Assembly: GCF_030936135.1 (NCBI RefSeq)
Contig: NC_082613.1
Span: 6,014,001-6,078,000, forward strand
Direction of reading: 5' to 3'
Source of the DNA: Gavia stellata
Lineage: Eukaryota > Chordata > Aves > Gaviiformes > Gaviidae
DNA length: 64,000 nt
This document shows positions 1 through 60,080 of the stretch, piece after piece (position 1 is the stretch's first letter; each line of letters begins with the position of its first letter). The notes beneath the pieces are model-generated. The model saw only the letters and a program-made list of their open reading frames with translations. It made no database searches and was not told where the DNA came from. The position numbers and the translations under genes were made by a program.

Positions 1-6
1 GCCACC

Positions 7-17148
<17,142 letters not shown>

Positions 17149-17229
17149 TTATCTATTCAGGTACAGCACAGAATTCAGATAGTCTTGGTGCTAGCGTGAC
17201 TTTTATATCCTCCAAATGAGCACATCTGG

Positions 17230-17273
17230 AATCAGTTTTACCAAGATTTGAAATCAGTTTTACCAAGATTTGA
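17230..17273 (+). repeat. 22-bp perfect tandem duplication
   Basis: Positions 17230-17251 and 17252-17273 are identical (unit begins AATCAGTTTTACC and ends AAGATTTGA). It sits 80 bases after the APCDD1L stop codon, in its 3' UTR. Confidence 0.95.
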
Positions 17274-19780
17274 AAACACTTTTTAAAAATACCCAACAAC
17301 AGTGAACGAAGCCAAGAAGATATGCCTGGCTACATACTGCTTGTCCTGTGGCGTTACTGCCTAATTTCCCCTCTTTGCATACAAATTTAATGTAGTGACA
17401 TGGATGCGCTGCACATTGCAATAGATAATTTAGCAATATGAGGAGGGAAAAAAGCAACATAAATTACAATTGCTGCTTTGAGCTTTTGACATTGCTAAGA
17501 TTTAATTAAGAGCTTGATTCAGATGTAATTCAAACATCCAAAGTGTCGTCTGCCGAGTTTCTTTGAGGTTAAGTTCCCTCCCATCAAACTCCTTATTGCT
17601 GTTCTTGCAGGTTTAATCTGCAGAATCAGTCAGCAATAGATAAACAGTCAGCAAGTGCTCTTGATCAGGGCATGGTTCATCATGCCTCTCAGTTTACAGA
17701 CATCTTCTGCAGTTTTTGTGTGTATGTACGCACACAAAGATGCAACATACAATCTCCCACTTATGTACGTACAAAAAACAGCCCTCACAGAGCATTACCT
17801 CAACAGACTGTTATGCCTGACCCTGGTCATAAAAAAAAGATATGGTAAATGGAAAAGGCTTCTGTGCACAACGGCTCCAACCTTCAGCATTACCCAGCTG
17901 CAGATGCTGCATCCTTGCTGCACGATTCTGACTTTTCCAGTGCAGTACTGGCCTGCGCCTTGGTACGTCAGCAGCTGCCCCATGTCGCTGCCCGCCTTGT
18001 CCAGCAGGCAAAGGCACTGCCAGGCAGTCGCAGCTCCCACTCACCATGCACCGAGCGAAGCAAAAGATCACTTACAAGTCTTCTGAGGCCATGTATTTTC
18101 ACTGTCTCCTCTTCAGGAAGCGTACTGGCATACCAGTTGTTAATCCAGCTCTCCTCTCAGTCAAAATGTCACTTCCAGCCTCATTCCTGTAAAGATGTTT
18201 TATAAATCTGCCTCTAGTGAACAATGGGCTGAGGAGATACTCGAATCAGACAGCACAGTCAGGTCAGGCTGATTTCTACTGACAAGAGGGACAAACTAAG
18301 AAATTATATTCCCTATCTGCTGCAGCTAAGAAGCCTATAACTTACTTGGAGAAGACCTCCTCCCAGTAGTTAATCCTCTCCAAATAAGCCTATATATCTT
18401 ACTCACAAAGGACATTTTGTTAAACCAGCTATGCAATAGCTACCTTCTTAATGCTGTATTTACGAACTTGCAGCTTGTACTTAGATAAATTATGGGGTTT
18501 ATAACACAAAAATAATTTTGGGGGATCTGTACATTAACTAATAATTCAAATGAGATGCTTATTAAATGCATACAATTGTGACATAAATGTTGTCATCATG
18601 TTCACATGTTCCAGGCATGATCAAGTATTAATCATGCACATAAACAATGACACTTCCAAGATGATACACAAAAACGCCAAGCTTGGCTACCTCGCCTCTG
18701 GTTCCCTCTATAATCAGTGGAGAAGACTTCTCCAGGGTTAGTTCAGCAGGCAAAATCCCTCCCTGTTCCTAAGGGTTGTGTTTTGTTGCCTGTTACTGCA
18801 TGGAGATCCATAGGCAAACGTCTGAAGAACTGGAAGCGCATCCTGGAGAATGTGGTGTCTCCTTTGGGATGTCCCCGCTGAAATGCCATGGATTGGGGCA
18901 AGTCCAGGGTAGCACAGCTGCATCTCATCTAAACCATACACACGGCAGCACCTTTTCTTCAGCAGACCCGTTTCCCATCACTGTGCTAGAGCGGTCACTC
19001 ACTGCAGCCTAGAGGAAAGGCTCCTGTGACTCAAATCAGCAATGCTACATGCTTCTGCAGGGCCCAAAGGTGTCCACGGCAGGAACAGGGAACAGCCTTG
19101 TGCTGCCTTTGGAGGGTGGGTGGAGGAGGGAGAAGGCAATTCCTACCCTACATTTACTCCCAAGAATAAGATTTGTATGCAGATACTATGTAAATTAAAA
19201 AAAAAAGCATGGAAATGTATTGCATGGTGTAAAAACTCCTCCAAGACCACACACCCTTTCAAGGGGGTGATGGGATTAACAGGATGTAAAAAGTTACAAG
19301 ACAACATCACATACTTAGGCAGCAACACTTGAGAAAGCTCCCACCGCCTCCCGTAGCAGGTCAACCACTACTCAGCTCCAGCAGCGCTGGATGCTTAGAC
19401 ACAGCTCCACAACTCTGCACGACAGATGGGCTACACTGACTAAACTTCCCTATGAAAGCCTCATCAGGAGCCTCTTTGTCCTCTGTTTCCCCCTCTTTAG
19501 GTATACTTCTGAAAGAAAAGAAAGCCATGAAAAAGCTATTTGCATAAATATCGTAACTTTTATTGTTCTGTTCACAGTTTTTGGAGAAACATTCCTACAT
19601 TACACAGTTATTCTCTCTTAAGATTTGTGCCTTTTTCCAATTGGAAATTGCCTGGCTTTGATTGCCAGTCAGTGATTCGTGTTGCGTCGCTCTTTTTAAG
19701 ATCAGAGAGCTGCAGTGTTCAGCATTTTCTCCCTGTGAAGGTACTTGTGCACTGTCATCGAGACATTCTCAATTTTGCTA

Positions 19781-19786
19781 AATAAA
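19781..19786 (+). terminator. Candidate poly(A) signal AATAAA for APCDD1L
   Basis: This is the first canonical plus-strand hexamer downstream of the APCDD1L stop codon. T-rich sequence (AGTTTCTCTCTCT) follows within 30 bases. No transcript evidence is available. Confidence 0.35.
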
Positions 19787-19810
19787 CTCAGCCAACTGAG
19801 TTTCTCTCTC

Positions 19811-22800
19811 TAAGGCATTTGCACACTCCACCAGTAATTTTTGAATCTTTTTTTTGCATCCATTCCAATTACTCAGCTTCTCTTTTAAAATGTAAATATC
19901 CAAATTGCATCCAAAAGTCCCAACTCTCACAGCTGAGACATATAGAAGTATAATCACTTACTGCTAACAGTAATTAAAAACAAGAACACATTCTTACTCA
20001 TTAGTCTTTCACCTTGGGACTGCGCTGGGAACACATGTGGAGCTCTTACTCACTCTCATCCTGTGTATGGATATTTTTGCCCTGTTAACATTTAATCAGT
20101 AGTGATTTTGTACCTATCTTCACCAGTGACCTGGAACCACTGAATCGTATCGGGTCCCAGCAGAACCCTTCCATGAGCATCCCCATTTCATCACGGTTCT
20201 CTCTGAATGACCTTCTAAAAGGTGTGATTGTCAGAAAACACCAAGCTTTGCAGGGGCCCAGATACACTCAGTTCACTCTAATCCCAAAGAAAACTGAAAA
20301 CCAAAGATCGAATGAAATGACTTACATCATGCTCCTCATTAACATGCATCTCCTTTTTCATCCCTTCCTGGGGGTGTCAAGCTAGTTAAGCACTTCACCC
20401 GGCTGTCCTGTCCTGTTTGCCATCCTTCCCATCAGCGGCTCAGAGACTGCCCCAGGCATCTCCTGCAGAAATACTGATACAAGGTTTCTAGACCTACTGA
20501 ATTTTAAAATGTTAATTTTTAATATTAAGCATGCTGATGAATGACATCACCTTTCCAGTTCTCTTACATCATCACTAGCAGTTTTGCCACCTGCATCTAG
20601 TAATGGTCCTCATCCTACCACAAAGATTTCCTCTAAACTTCAGTTCTTTATCACCCTCTCCAAGCACTCCAACCCATACATTTTTCTTTTCCTTTAGTTA
20701 CTGCTTTCCTTATTAATTTTCTACATTTCATAAGTCTCATTTTGAGTTGATTGCTGTCTGCTTCCCTTTTTCTTATTTGTTTTATATTACTTTACATCTA
20801 GTTTTTCCCTTCATTTCGTCACTGCAACAGGATGGGCTGTTAGCCAAAGTTGCCCCCCTTCTCGATTGCAAAATTATTGGCTTTTTGGCCACTTAATAGC
20901 TTTTACTTAGAAAACTGCCAATTCTAATTCAGTTTTCCATCTAATTTCTTCTTCACTACCAGACTTGATATGAAATTTGCTCAGCTATGCCCTTTTGAAG
21001 CACCAATTATATTTATTAGCAGTTTGCACGGCTGCATGCCTACCTTGAACGTAATCGGGGTTCCACGGTAACAACCAACTTCTAGTTCTGCGGTTAATTT
21101 ATCTCTATTCAACATAAACAGGACAAAAACAAGTAACTTCATGTTTCAGGTCTAACACTGCATTAGAAAAACAGGTCTAGGACATAGACAACAAACATTA
21201 CTCCTGACTACTGGATTCCTTTCAGCTGTAAAATAAATAGATACCTTTTTATTGTACCTGTGAAGAAAAGCCAGGCTAACAGATGCACTGGCAGATTAGT
21301 ACCAGCTGAAAGTCGGTAACAGGCACATGTGTCTTGGAAAACTCTTCCCCGTTCACTTCTTATATAATACTTTTTAAAAGTTTAATAATTTTTAACCACT
21401 CCAAAAAGAAGAGAAAAATAAAATAGTTTTGAAACACTCTGAATACATTTACTAGCTTCCTGCACTAAGTCTGAGCATGAAAGTCTTTCTGCTTCTCTAG
21501 CAGGCACAAAAATTTAAAGCACGAGCTGAGTTTGCCGGACTAATGTAGTCATGAGTCTGATCTCTTCACAGCTCAATTAACACTAACTGATTTTTCCAAT
21601 TAGCCACCTTCATGCCCCCCTTCTTAAAATACCTTAGAATGCATTTTGCATTCTAGATCTCCCAAACAATTCTTAAACTGAAACAAAACACACAAAAAAG
21701 TTTTAAAACACTTTTGAATAGGTTAACAGCATTGAGCTAGTGCTTCATTTCATAAAGATTCCACACTGAATATAAAAGCATGCTATTTACTATAAATAAA
21801 TATGCTGCACTGAAACAGCAGAAAAAAGCTGGAGACAGAAAGGAGACAGTTGACAAGACTCATGGTTCCAAACTGGAAGAGGAAGAAGGAACAGATTTGA
21901 TCAAAGGGGAAGCAGAAAGGCGAGCGGATCCCTAAGCATGGGAAAAAGCATCTGGGATCAGAGTTAGACACGTCAAGGGAGAGCTCTGCCAGGCAGCCTG
22001 GGTGCAGCCACGAAGGGCTCCCATGGGCCCTAAGTCTGGGACAGGCAGGCAGGGAAGAACAAGACTGGAAGGGCGATGGGAAGAAAGAAGCTGAGATGGA
22101 AAATAAATAGGCAGCAGAGAAGAAAAGCCATTTGAAGAGGCTGGGCTGAAGATCAGTTTCTTTGCCAAGGAGCAGTGAACGAACAAGGATGACTTGGACT
22201 GAACCAAGGGGCTGAGGGAATAGAGTTGAGATTTGACAGCTCAGGCAGAATAGATCAGGAAAGAAACTGGGCTGGAGAGTCTGCAGCCTTCACAGAAATG
22301 TTCTTTTAGGCTCAGAACTGAAGCAAAAATTCCTGGCTTCAGTCACACTTGCGTGTGGCCTGCCAGTGAAATGTGAAAACAAAGCGTGTTGCTTCAGCTC
22401 AGTTACTCACCACTACATCGAGTGCTTAGGTCAAGAACGGGTGCCCATACACAGAACATTAAGGATTCAATCCTGACACATGCATGGGTTACACGTAATA
22501 ACATGATGCCATTCATTAAGTTCAACTTTTAAAAACCTAATTATACGTATCTTAAGAGAACTTAAGATTACACAAGGTCAGGCACACAAAGTTGAGCAGT
22601 TTTAGACACCTCTGGGGCAGCCTTCTGAGCTCACTTTCTGAGCAGGTACTGAAGGCTTCATCAGATACTGCAGATACTCACAAAAAGCGGGCAAACTAAC
22701 AGTGCACAAACTTGGTTTTGCCATTTCCTAACTTCTGAGTGCTCAACTTTGTAAAGCCTTAATAAAGGTCTTTTAAAAGTAGTTGTGTGTGGATAATTGT

Positions 22801-25800
22801 GTGTGGGAATTTTGCCAACTCAAACATGAGGGAGTTCAAGAGGCTTTTCTAATCTTGTGAGTTTATCCACTGAAGAAAAAGATTTGATTAAAAAAATGAA
22901 GTACAGCTAAACTGGGAACAATACTTTACTACAGGCTGTTCTTCAGTTCTTCATAGGCACTTCGAAGTCTTGAAAAAAAAAATCACAAAATTAGGAACTT
23001 ATTAAATAGGAATGAAATGTACTGATGCAGAAGCATAAACAGAAATGCCAGATGTATAATGTCAACTTGTAATATGCAGCTTCAATTAATTCTTCTTAAT
23101 TCATTTGTTTTCTTAACTTCTTTTGTTTTGCCATCTGGAAAAGGCCATTTTCTAATGACAGATCATAGGAGGAAAGATCCAAAGTTCAAGTTTGCTTCAA
23201 GGAAAAGCAGCCTTGTTTCTGTACTCATAGACTCAGCATTCCTTTTTGTAGTTTTCACTCACGCAGAAGCTTCAGGACAAACTTAGGCCTGGACTGGGAG
23301 GCAAAAAGATCTACACGGAAGTTTAGTAAAGTTTTCAGAAGTTTTACTTCAAAGTACAAATGTGAAAGCAGTTCTGTAAAAGGAAACGAAGCCACAGGAA
23401 ACGGTGGAGTAAATGACAGGTATATAGTCATTTTGGAAGTGTGCAAGTGTATGCTTATTAGAATCTTACATTACATGTAAGAGATTTCTGGCTGGCTCTT
23501 AATGTTATTTTAAAAAATAATCTACGTTTATCCGGAAAAAACAAATCAACCCATTAATAAAACAAACAAATTTTATAGTTAAGCAGATTTGAGTAGTGGA
23601 AACTCACAATTACTTTGTCCTCTGAAGCTAATCAAAATAAAAGTTAACAGCACAATGAGTAATATCACTTTTGCACTGACACTGGTTAGACAAAGTGATT
23701 CAGTATACATGAAGCTGTCAGCACAATACAAAGAAATCTTAACTGGACATGGTCAAAGGATTAGCATTACCCTGCTTGAACAATAAATCCCCCTATTTAT
23801 CTAACAGATGATTTATGCTGCATTGTATCCCATTGTCATCTTTTGATGAAGTATATATAGAGAACTGCTAGGTTTCACTATATGAGCAAGCAGCCTTGCT
23901 CAGTAGTCGCTTTTCTTTCTAAAATGCCTAAACATTGGTTTATACAAATATTTTCTAATTAGTAAATTAAATTTGTAGACATGTATCTGATTACAAAGAA
24001 TAGTAACTTCCACATACGGTATTGAACTAGTCTCATTCCTGTACAGATTACTTTCTTCTTTTTATATTAGCGTTTCTGACTCCAAAAAAAAAAAAAAATC
24101 TCAAATATGTACACTGAAATTCACTCACCACCTGTCCCTTCTCAACTTGCTCACTTGAGGATTTGAGTAATGGATGCTAACCCATTTTCAAACAATGAAA
24201 AAGCGGCTCTCCAACCCCAAGCTGCTCTAGTGCTGCTGAGAAGTACTATTGCAGCTGTAACACAGCCACAACAAACAAGAAGTTCAGAGTGCTTGTTTTA
24301 CATGTTCTTTAATTTCAAACAGAGGGACTTTTGGTTGTGTTTTTTTCTCAGTTACTTTATATAGAAAACAGAACTCAGGATATGGCATTTCAGGACATCA
24401 TGTAGAGCAAGAGTTTCAAAAGCAAGCTAGTTTCAAAAACTTAGAATACCATAGTGAAGTCACTATCGTGCCCAAGAATTAAGGAAGTGTTCCAATTAAG
24501 AGATGGAAGTGTCATACACATTTTCTAACGAAAAGGGATGACATAGTTCTCTTTCATTAGGGAACTGCAACATCAAGTATCTTAAGACATTAACAATCCA
24601 TTTTTGTGTGCACATCACTATGAAAATATGCTGACTGCTAAGTCAAGATTATAATAAGAACTGCAAGTTTACATGTGCAGCGAATAGAAACCCTTTATAG
24701 TTTATTGGTGAGAAGAAACTAGCCATTTGCAAAGTGAGGTTCCAACTTTATCCCACTAACAGCACTTCAGGACAAAAAAGTAACATGGAATACCACCATC
24801 AAGCTATTACAATCCTGTATTTTTAGAAAATTACATTATGGTACATCAATCCCCCTCAACATGACACACACAGTATTATCTTGCTCTTCAATCCCTAAGG
24901 CTATTCAACAGTAACTTGAAACTGGGAGCCTAGCTTGCATATGCAATTGTTCCAGTTGTGCATTCACAGCTGAAAACTGCCAATGCAGAGCAATAGTTAT
25001 GATCATTCATGCATGGAATATTTGCTTTAAGATGTGGATAACTACATGAAAATAGTAGAAACCATTTTCCATTCATTTCTCAGTAATAGGCTTCAAGACA
25101 ATTTAGGTATCTATTTATACCAAATTTGCCCAAAGAGTGCAGACAGGAACGTAAAGCTCCACAAAATAAAGACTACCTAAGCAGCTTCTACTGGCTCTTA
25201 CAAAAATTAACAATAAACATATATGCAAGTGGGCATCTTAAAGTAACAGTAAGGACAATAATTAGATTAAGTAATAACGTGATTTCTACTATCATGGATC
25301 AATTACAGTTTTCTAATATCTGGTGTTGTGTGAGGGCACTAGACAATAATCTTATTTAGAAACTCTGTTTCATGAATAACTTCCTAAGATACACAATGCC
25401 CACCAGAATAATTCACTTTCTAGGAATACTTCATGAAAACATTTGCTCTGGTGTCACCATGTAAGGAACAACTTACAAAAGATCCAGGTGGCTTAAGAAC
25501 ATCCATCCAATATATTTTTACAATGTATCTACAGACTGGCCTTTTAGAAACCTTGGAAGAAAAAACACTTTTAGATTTCTTTCTACCATGTATGAAAGAA
25601 GCATCCGGTCAAACAGACAGGTAATAAGGATTCCACTGATCAGTCATTTTATTTTAAGCTCAGCAAAAGCAAAGCATTACCCAGACAATTCAGTGCTACT
25701 GTCTGTTCAGGCTGTGTTGTCAGAAATTGTTAGGAAAGACCCCAATTTTGTTAAATTCCAAAATATAAGAATTTAATTTAACAGTCTTGTTTAGGACTGA

Positions 25801-27400
25801 TGGTGTGGGTAAGCCCCAGCTGCAGGCTACAGTCGTTACCAACAGATCTATAACTAAGGGCTTCTGTTTGTTGGTCTCCTTGATCACCCATTTGTAAGGC
25901 ATCTAGCAAAGCACGAGAGTGTCTTCTAGGACCTCTTTATAACCCTGGAGTGCAAACAACAGGAACAACTTTGCTCACAAATGATTTAAAGTTCCATGTT
26001 GTCACAGATCACTAAGAAGTGACTACTGAACACTGGGAGGAGGACAGACATTCTGCTGGCTTTTCCCCTTCATCTGGGAGCTGTCTGTGCCAGCAAAGTC
26101 ACCTGTGGTAGCTAACAGTGTGTGTAAAATCTGCCTGGAACATTATTACAGGTATACTCACAAAAGACCAGTTTAAAGTTTCGATCCTCCACCTTCACCC
26201 TGCAAAGGCAGCAATTTTTTTTAAAACAAACTTTGAGGCTGTTTTTCAGCAGAACAAAGGGCTCAAAAAAATTATTGTTTTTTTAAAAAGCAAATTAGGA
26301 ATTCATCTCTTCTGCTTACACATTTTTAGTGAGATCAAGATATTTACAGCCTCTTAAAAAAAAAGCATAGCTCAGTCTCCCTTCAGTAAAGGTTTTCTCA
26401 AATATATTCTTCAAAGCCGTGAAAACTAATTTGCAACATCACTTACAACCTTGTCTTTCTAAAAAGGTTCTTTTAAAATGTTTCATGTAAAAGTTTTCAT
26501 TAGATTCTACTGCCCAGAAAGTATCTTCTTCTTGATCAGTTCTGCCCAATTTATCTCACTGAACTCACTGCTTCGTTCTTTCCAGCTCATCTCCCATCTT
26601 CTCTGCCCTTTACAGGCATACTTTAATAGCTTTGTCACTTCCGTCCTGAGCAGACAAGGCACTAGCGTTTTAAAACGCTAAAGATACACCTCTCATTTCT
26701 GTTGAATCTTCTAGAATACTCTGAGTTGTGTTCATAAGCTGAACACACTAGTTAAGATTTTTTTTCCCCTCCTATTTTCTTACTAAACCTCACATAAAAT
26801 TTCACTTATTTGCACTTGCAAAGCAGGAAACCCTTGAGACACAAGTGGAACAAATATAAAGGTCAACGAGCGTAGTAGACAGGCTGCAGCCCACACAGCT
26901 TTCTCAAGAAATCACAGGAATAATAAAGGAATGAAAGAAGTCACTCTTGAAAGACGTATCTTAATCCTGAAAGGTGTTACAGAAACTTTTGTCAGCAATG
27001 GTTTTTGGACCTACCATCTAAGAATATATAGGAATTTACCTGCTCAAAAGCTATTTCATATACTCAAGTTCAACATGTTAAAACACATTGAGTTTATGTA
27101 TTTTGCACTAAAAGTATGCTTAGCAACAAAATTACCTTAACCTTACTTTCAACACGCTGTCAAGCATCTTAACTACTGAACCCAACTAAACTGAAAAATG
27201 GGAAGTTACCTTGCACCTCAGCAGTCAGCAGGGTTACTCTGAACAACACTTATGTGTATCAGGCTCATGATGGGGTTGTTTGGGTTGATTTTAAAATTAG
27301 GCTGGAAAAAAAAATTCATCCTCAAACAAGGCTGCAAGTTTCCGTATGCCATAAACAAACTAAGCTGACAAGAGAATACTGTTTCCTCCCCCCCTCTAAA
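19811..27400. other. Region between the convergent genes, possibly distal VAPB 3' UTR
   Basis: AT-rich sequence without a supportable gene. Human VAPB has a multi-kilobase 3' UTR as I recall, so part of this may be transcribed on the minus strand. It holds a purine-rich block at 21820-22330, an 18-base perfect palindrome at 26663-26680 and an A-run at 24085-24098. All open frames are short and unsupported. Confidence 0.5.
26663..26680. repeat. 18-bp perfect palindrome
   Basis: TAGCGTTTTAAAACGCTA equals its own reverse complement over all 18 bases with no spacer. It contains two CpGs in otherwise CpG-poor sequence. No known function recognised. Confidence 0.9.
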
Positions 27401-28516
27401 ACTGTGAGAACATGACAAAAGTAACAAAAGAAACATTAATTTGGGGGCTTTATTTAATTTTTCTTTTCTTTTCTTTTTTTTCTTTTTTTAAGATGCTACA
27501 TAGTCAAACAGGATTGGTCTTTTACGGCATAGGACTAGTTTACTACTAATATTTTTTCCCCTAGATAGACTTATTTACATACAAAAACAGTTTCCTGACC
27601 ACTGTTCTCCAATGCTCAGATGATCAAAACTCCCAACAACTGTGTAGTGCCCAAAACACCTGGAGGCAGAAGAATCTCGCATCACTACAGCAGCAAATTT
27701 TTAGTTCTAGTCACTGGCTTTAAACAGGTGCCTTTTCATACCATGTAGTATTAGTCAATTTTGTGACAATAAGGAAACATGAGATGAAATACATTAAATA
27801 AGTTAAATATGCATTAAACATCTCTGAATAACATTTTCATTCAACTAAATGAACCAACAGCAATGTAGCTTGGTCCCTTTATGAGAACAAGGCATTGACC
27901 TTTATTCCAAATGAGCGTCATACCAGTCAATATATGCCTCTTGATGATGCCTAGCACATTCAGCATTGCCACATATAATTCTTTTCAGCTTCTCACTATT
28001 CATTTAAGTGCCAAGAAACTGGTAACTTGCACAGAGTTGAAGACACTGACAGAAACTGTTAAATTTATGAGCAGAATGGTGGATTAACGTATTTTACAGA
28101 AGTTATCAACACCTCCTGCCTAACCCAGCTCCAAACATCCAATAGGGCCAGCTCCAGCAGTGGAGGAATAGTTTTTTCTATTTTTCCTTTTGTTTTTTTT
28201 TTAAAAAGAGGTAATCCAGCAACATGTACCAGGGTCTAAGAATGTTTAAAATGACATATACAATATTCCATTGTAGTGTTAAATCATGATTTTCTCCCCC
28301 CCTTCATCACTGAAGCATATTCTCTTTCATTCATTCACTCATTGTACATTTTAAACTTTCTAGATTATGTTACATAGTATTTGTGCAGGGGTAATTTAAA
28401 GGCAAGACCTGTGAGATGTCATACATTAATTTTTTTTTAAACATTGTTATGAATAAATTTAATCCAATGATATGGCAGAACCATCAAACCAATTTACAAT
28501 TTCCAGCATGCTGCCT
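27401..28516 (-). other. Proximal VAPB 3' UTR
   Basis: Sequence immediately after the VAPB stop codon on the minus strand, up to the candidate poly(A) signal at 27449. It includes T/C-rich tracts near 27455-27491. No coding potential is seen. Confidence 0.55.
27449..27454 (-). terminator. Candidate poly(A) signal for VAPB (proximal)
   Basis: On the minus strand this reads AAATAAAGC, about 1.07 kb after the VAPB stop, followed by T-rich sequence downstream (TTTCTTTTGTTACTTTTGTC). Another minus-strand AATAAA is at 27901-27906, and further ones occur at 21247 and 19559-19564. VAPB may use several. The choice is inferred. Confidence 0.4.
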
Positions 28517-59316
<30,800 letters not shown>

Positions 59317-59348
59317 GTTCCTCCTCCTCGGCGGTGGCGGCACCAGGC

Positions 59349-59405
59349 GGAGAGAGGAAGGGACGGGGAGGGAGGGGAAGGAAGGGGGAAGGAGGGAAGG
59401 AGGGC
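59349..59405 (+). promoter_or_regulatory. Polypurine tract with G-quadruplex potential in the VAPB 5' region
   Basis: Only one base in this 57-base stretch is a pyrimidine. It contains seven runs of three or more G, four of them packed in 59360-59377 with loops of 1-2 bases, which is a canonical quadruplex pattern. It starts 33 bases upstream of the VAPB start codon. The G-rich strand is the template strand, so the mRNA leader would be CU-rich if the tract is transcribed. Confidence 0.75.
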
Positions 59406-60080
59406 CGGCAGGCGCGGGGGCGGGGGGGGGCACGCCCGGCGGGTTTATTCACCCCCCGCCAAGCGGCCCCGGAGCGGCGAAGGGCGAGGCGCTGCGGGCG
59501 GCGGAGCGGAGCGGGGACGGGCTGGGGAGGGAGGGCGGGCGGCGGCTCGGCGGCTCCCAGCGCGCACGCTGCCCTGGCAGGGACGCGGGGAGAGGGCGGG
59601 AGGCGGGACGGAGGCGGGATGATGCAGCACGGAGGGGCCCAGAGAGAGGCTGCGGCTGACGTCGGCCGCCGGCACCGCCGCCCCCCGGCTCCCTGCGCGG
59701 CGCGGCCGGCCCTGGCGGCCGAGCGGGGGGGGCTCCTCACCGCCTCTGCTGCGAGCTGCCTCCCTGCCGTGACGGGGGAGGAGGTCGCGTTAATAACATT
59801 AATGACGTTTAATCATCTCTGAAAACCATGGTTTGTAATAAAAGCCTTTTTATCTCGTAGCGGCCTGTTATTTTAGGCCTCGGCTCCGTACACCGCGGTC
59901 CGTATCGCCTCAGGGCTGCCCCGGCCCGCCCGCGGCGGGGAAGCGGCAGTCCACTCCCTCCGCGCACCGCCCGCCCCTCTGCCGGGACCGGCCGCCCCGT
60001 CCCGTGCTCCCAGCAGGGCCGGGGACCTTCCGGCTAGGGCCGGGGACGGGAAACGCGTCCAGGGCAAGGCGGGGTTCCTG

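Larger units (their letters stand above)
17149..19810 (+). other. Probable APCDD1L 3' UTR
   Basis: Non-coding sequence after the APCDD1L stop. The first canonical plus-strand AATAAA I find is at 19781-19786 (context GCTAAATAAACTC). ATTAAA variants occur at 18561 and near 19195. If 19781 is used, the 3' UTR is about 2.65 kb. The end is inferred from signals only. A 22-base tandem duplication lies at 17230-17273. Confidence 0.4.
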
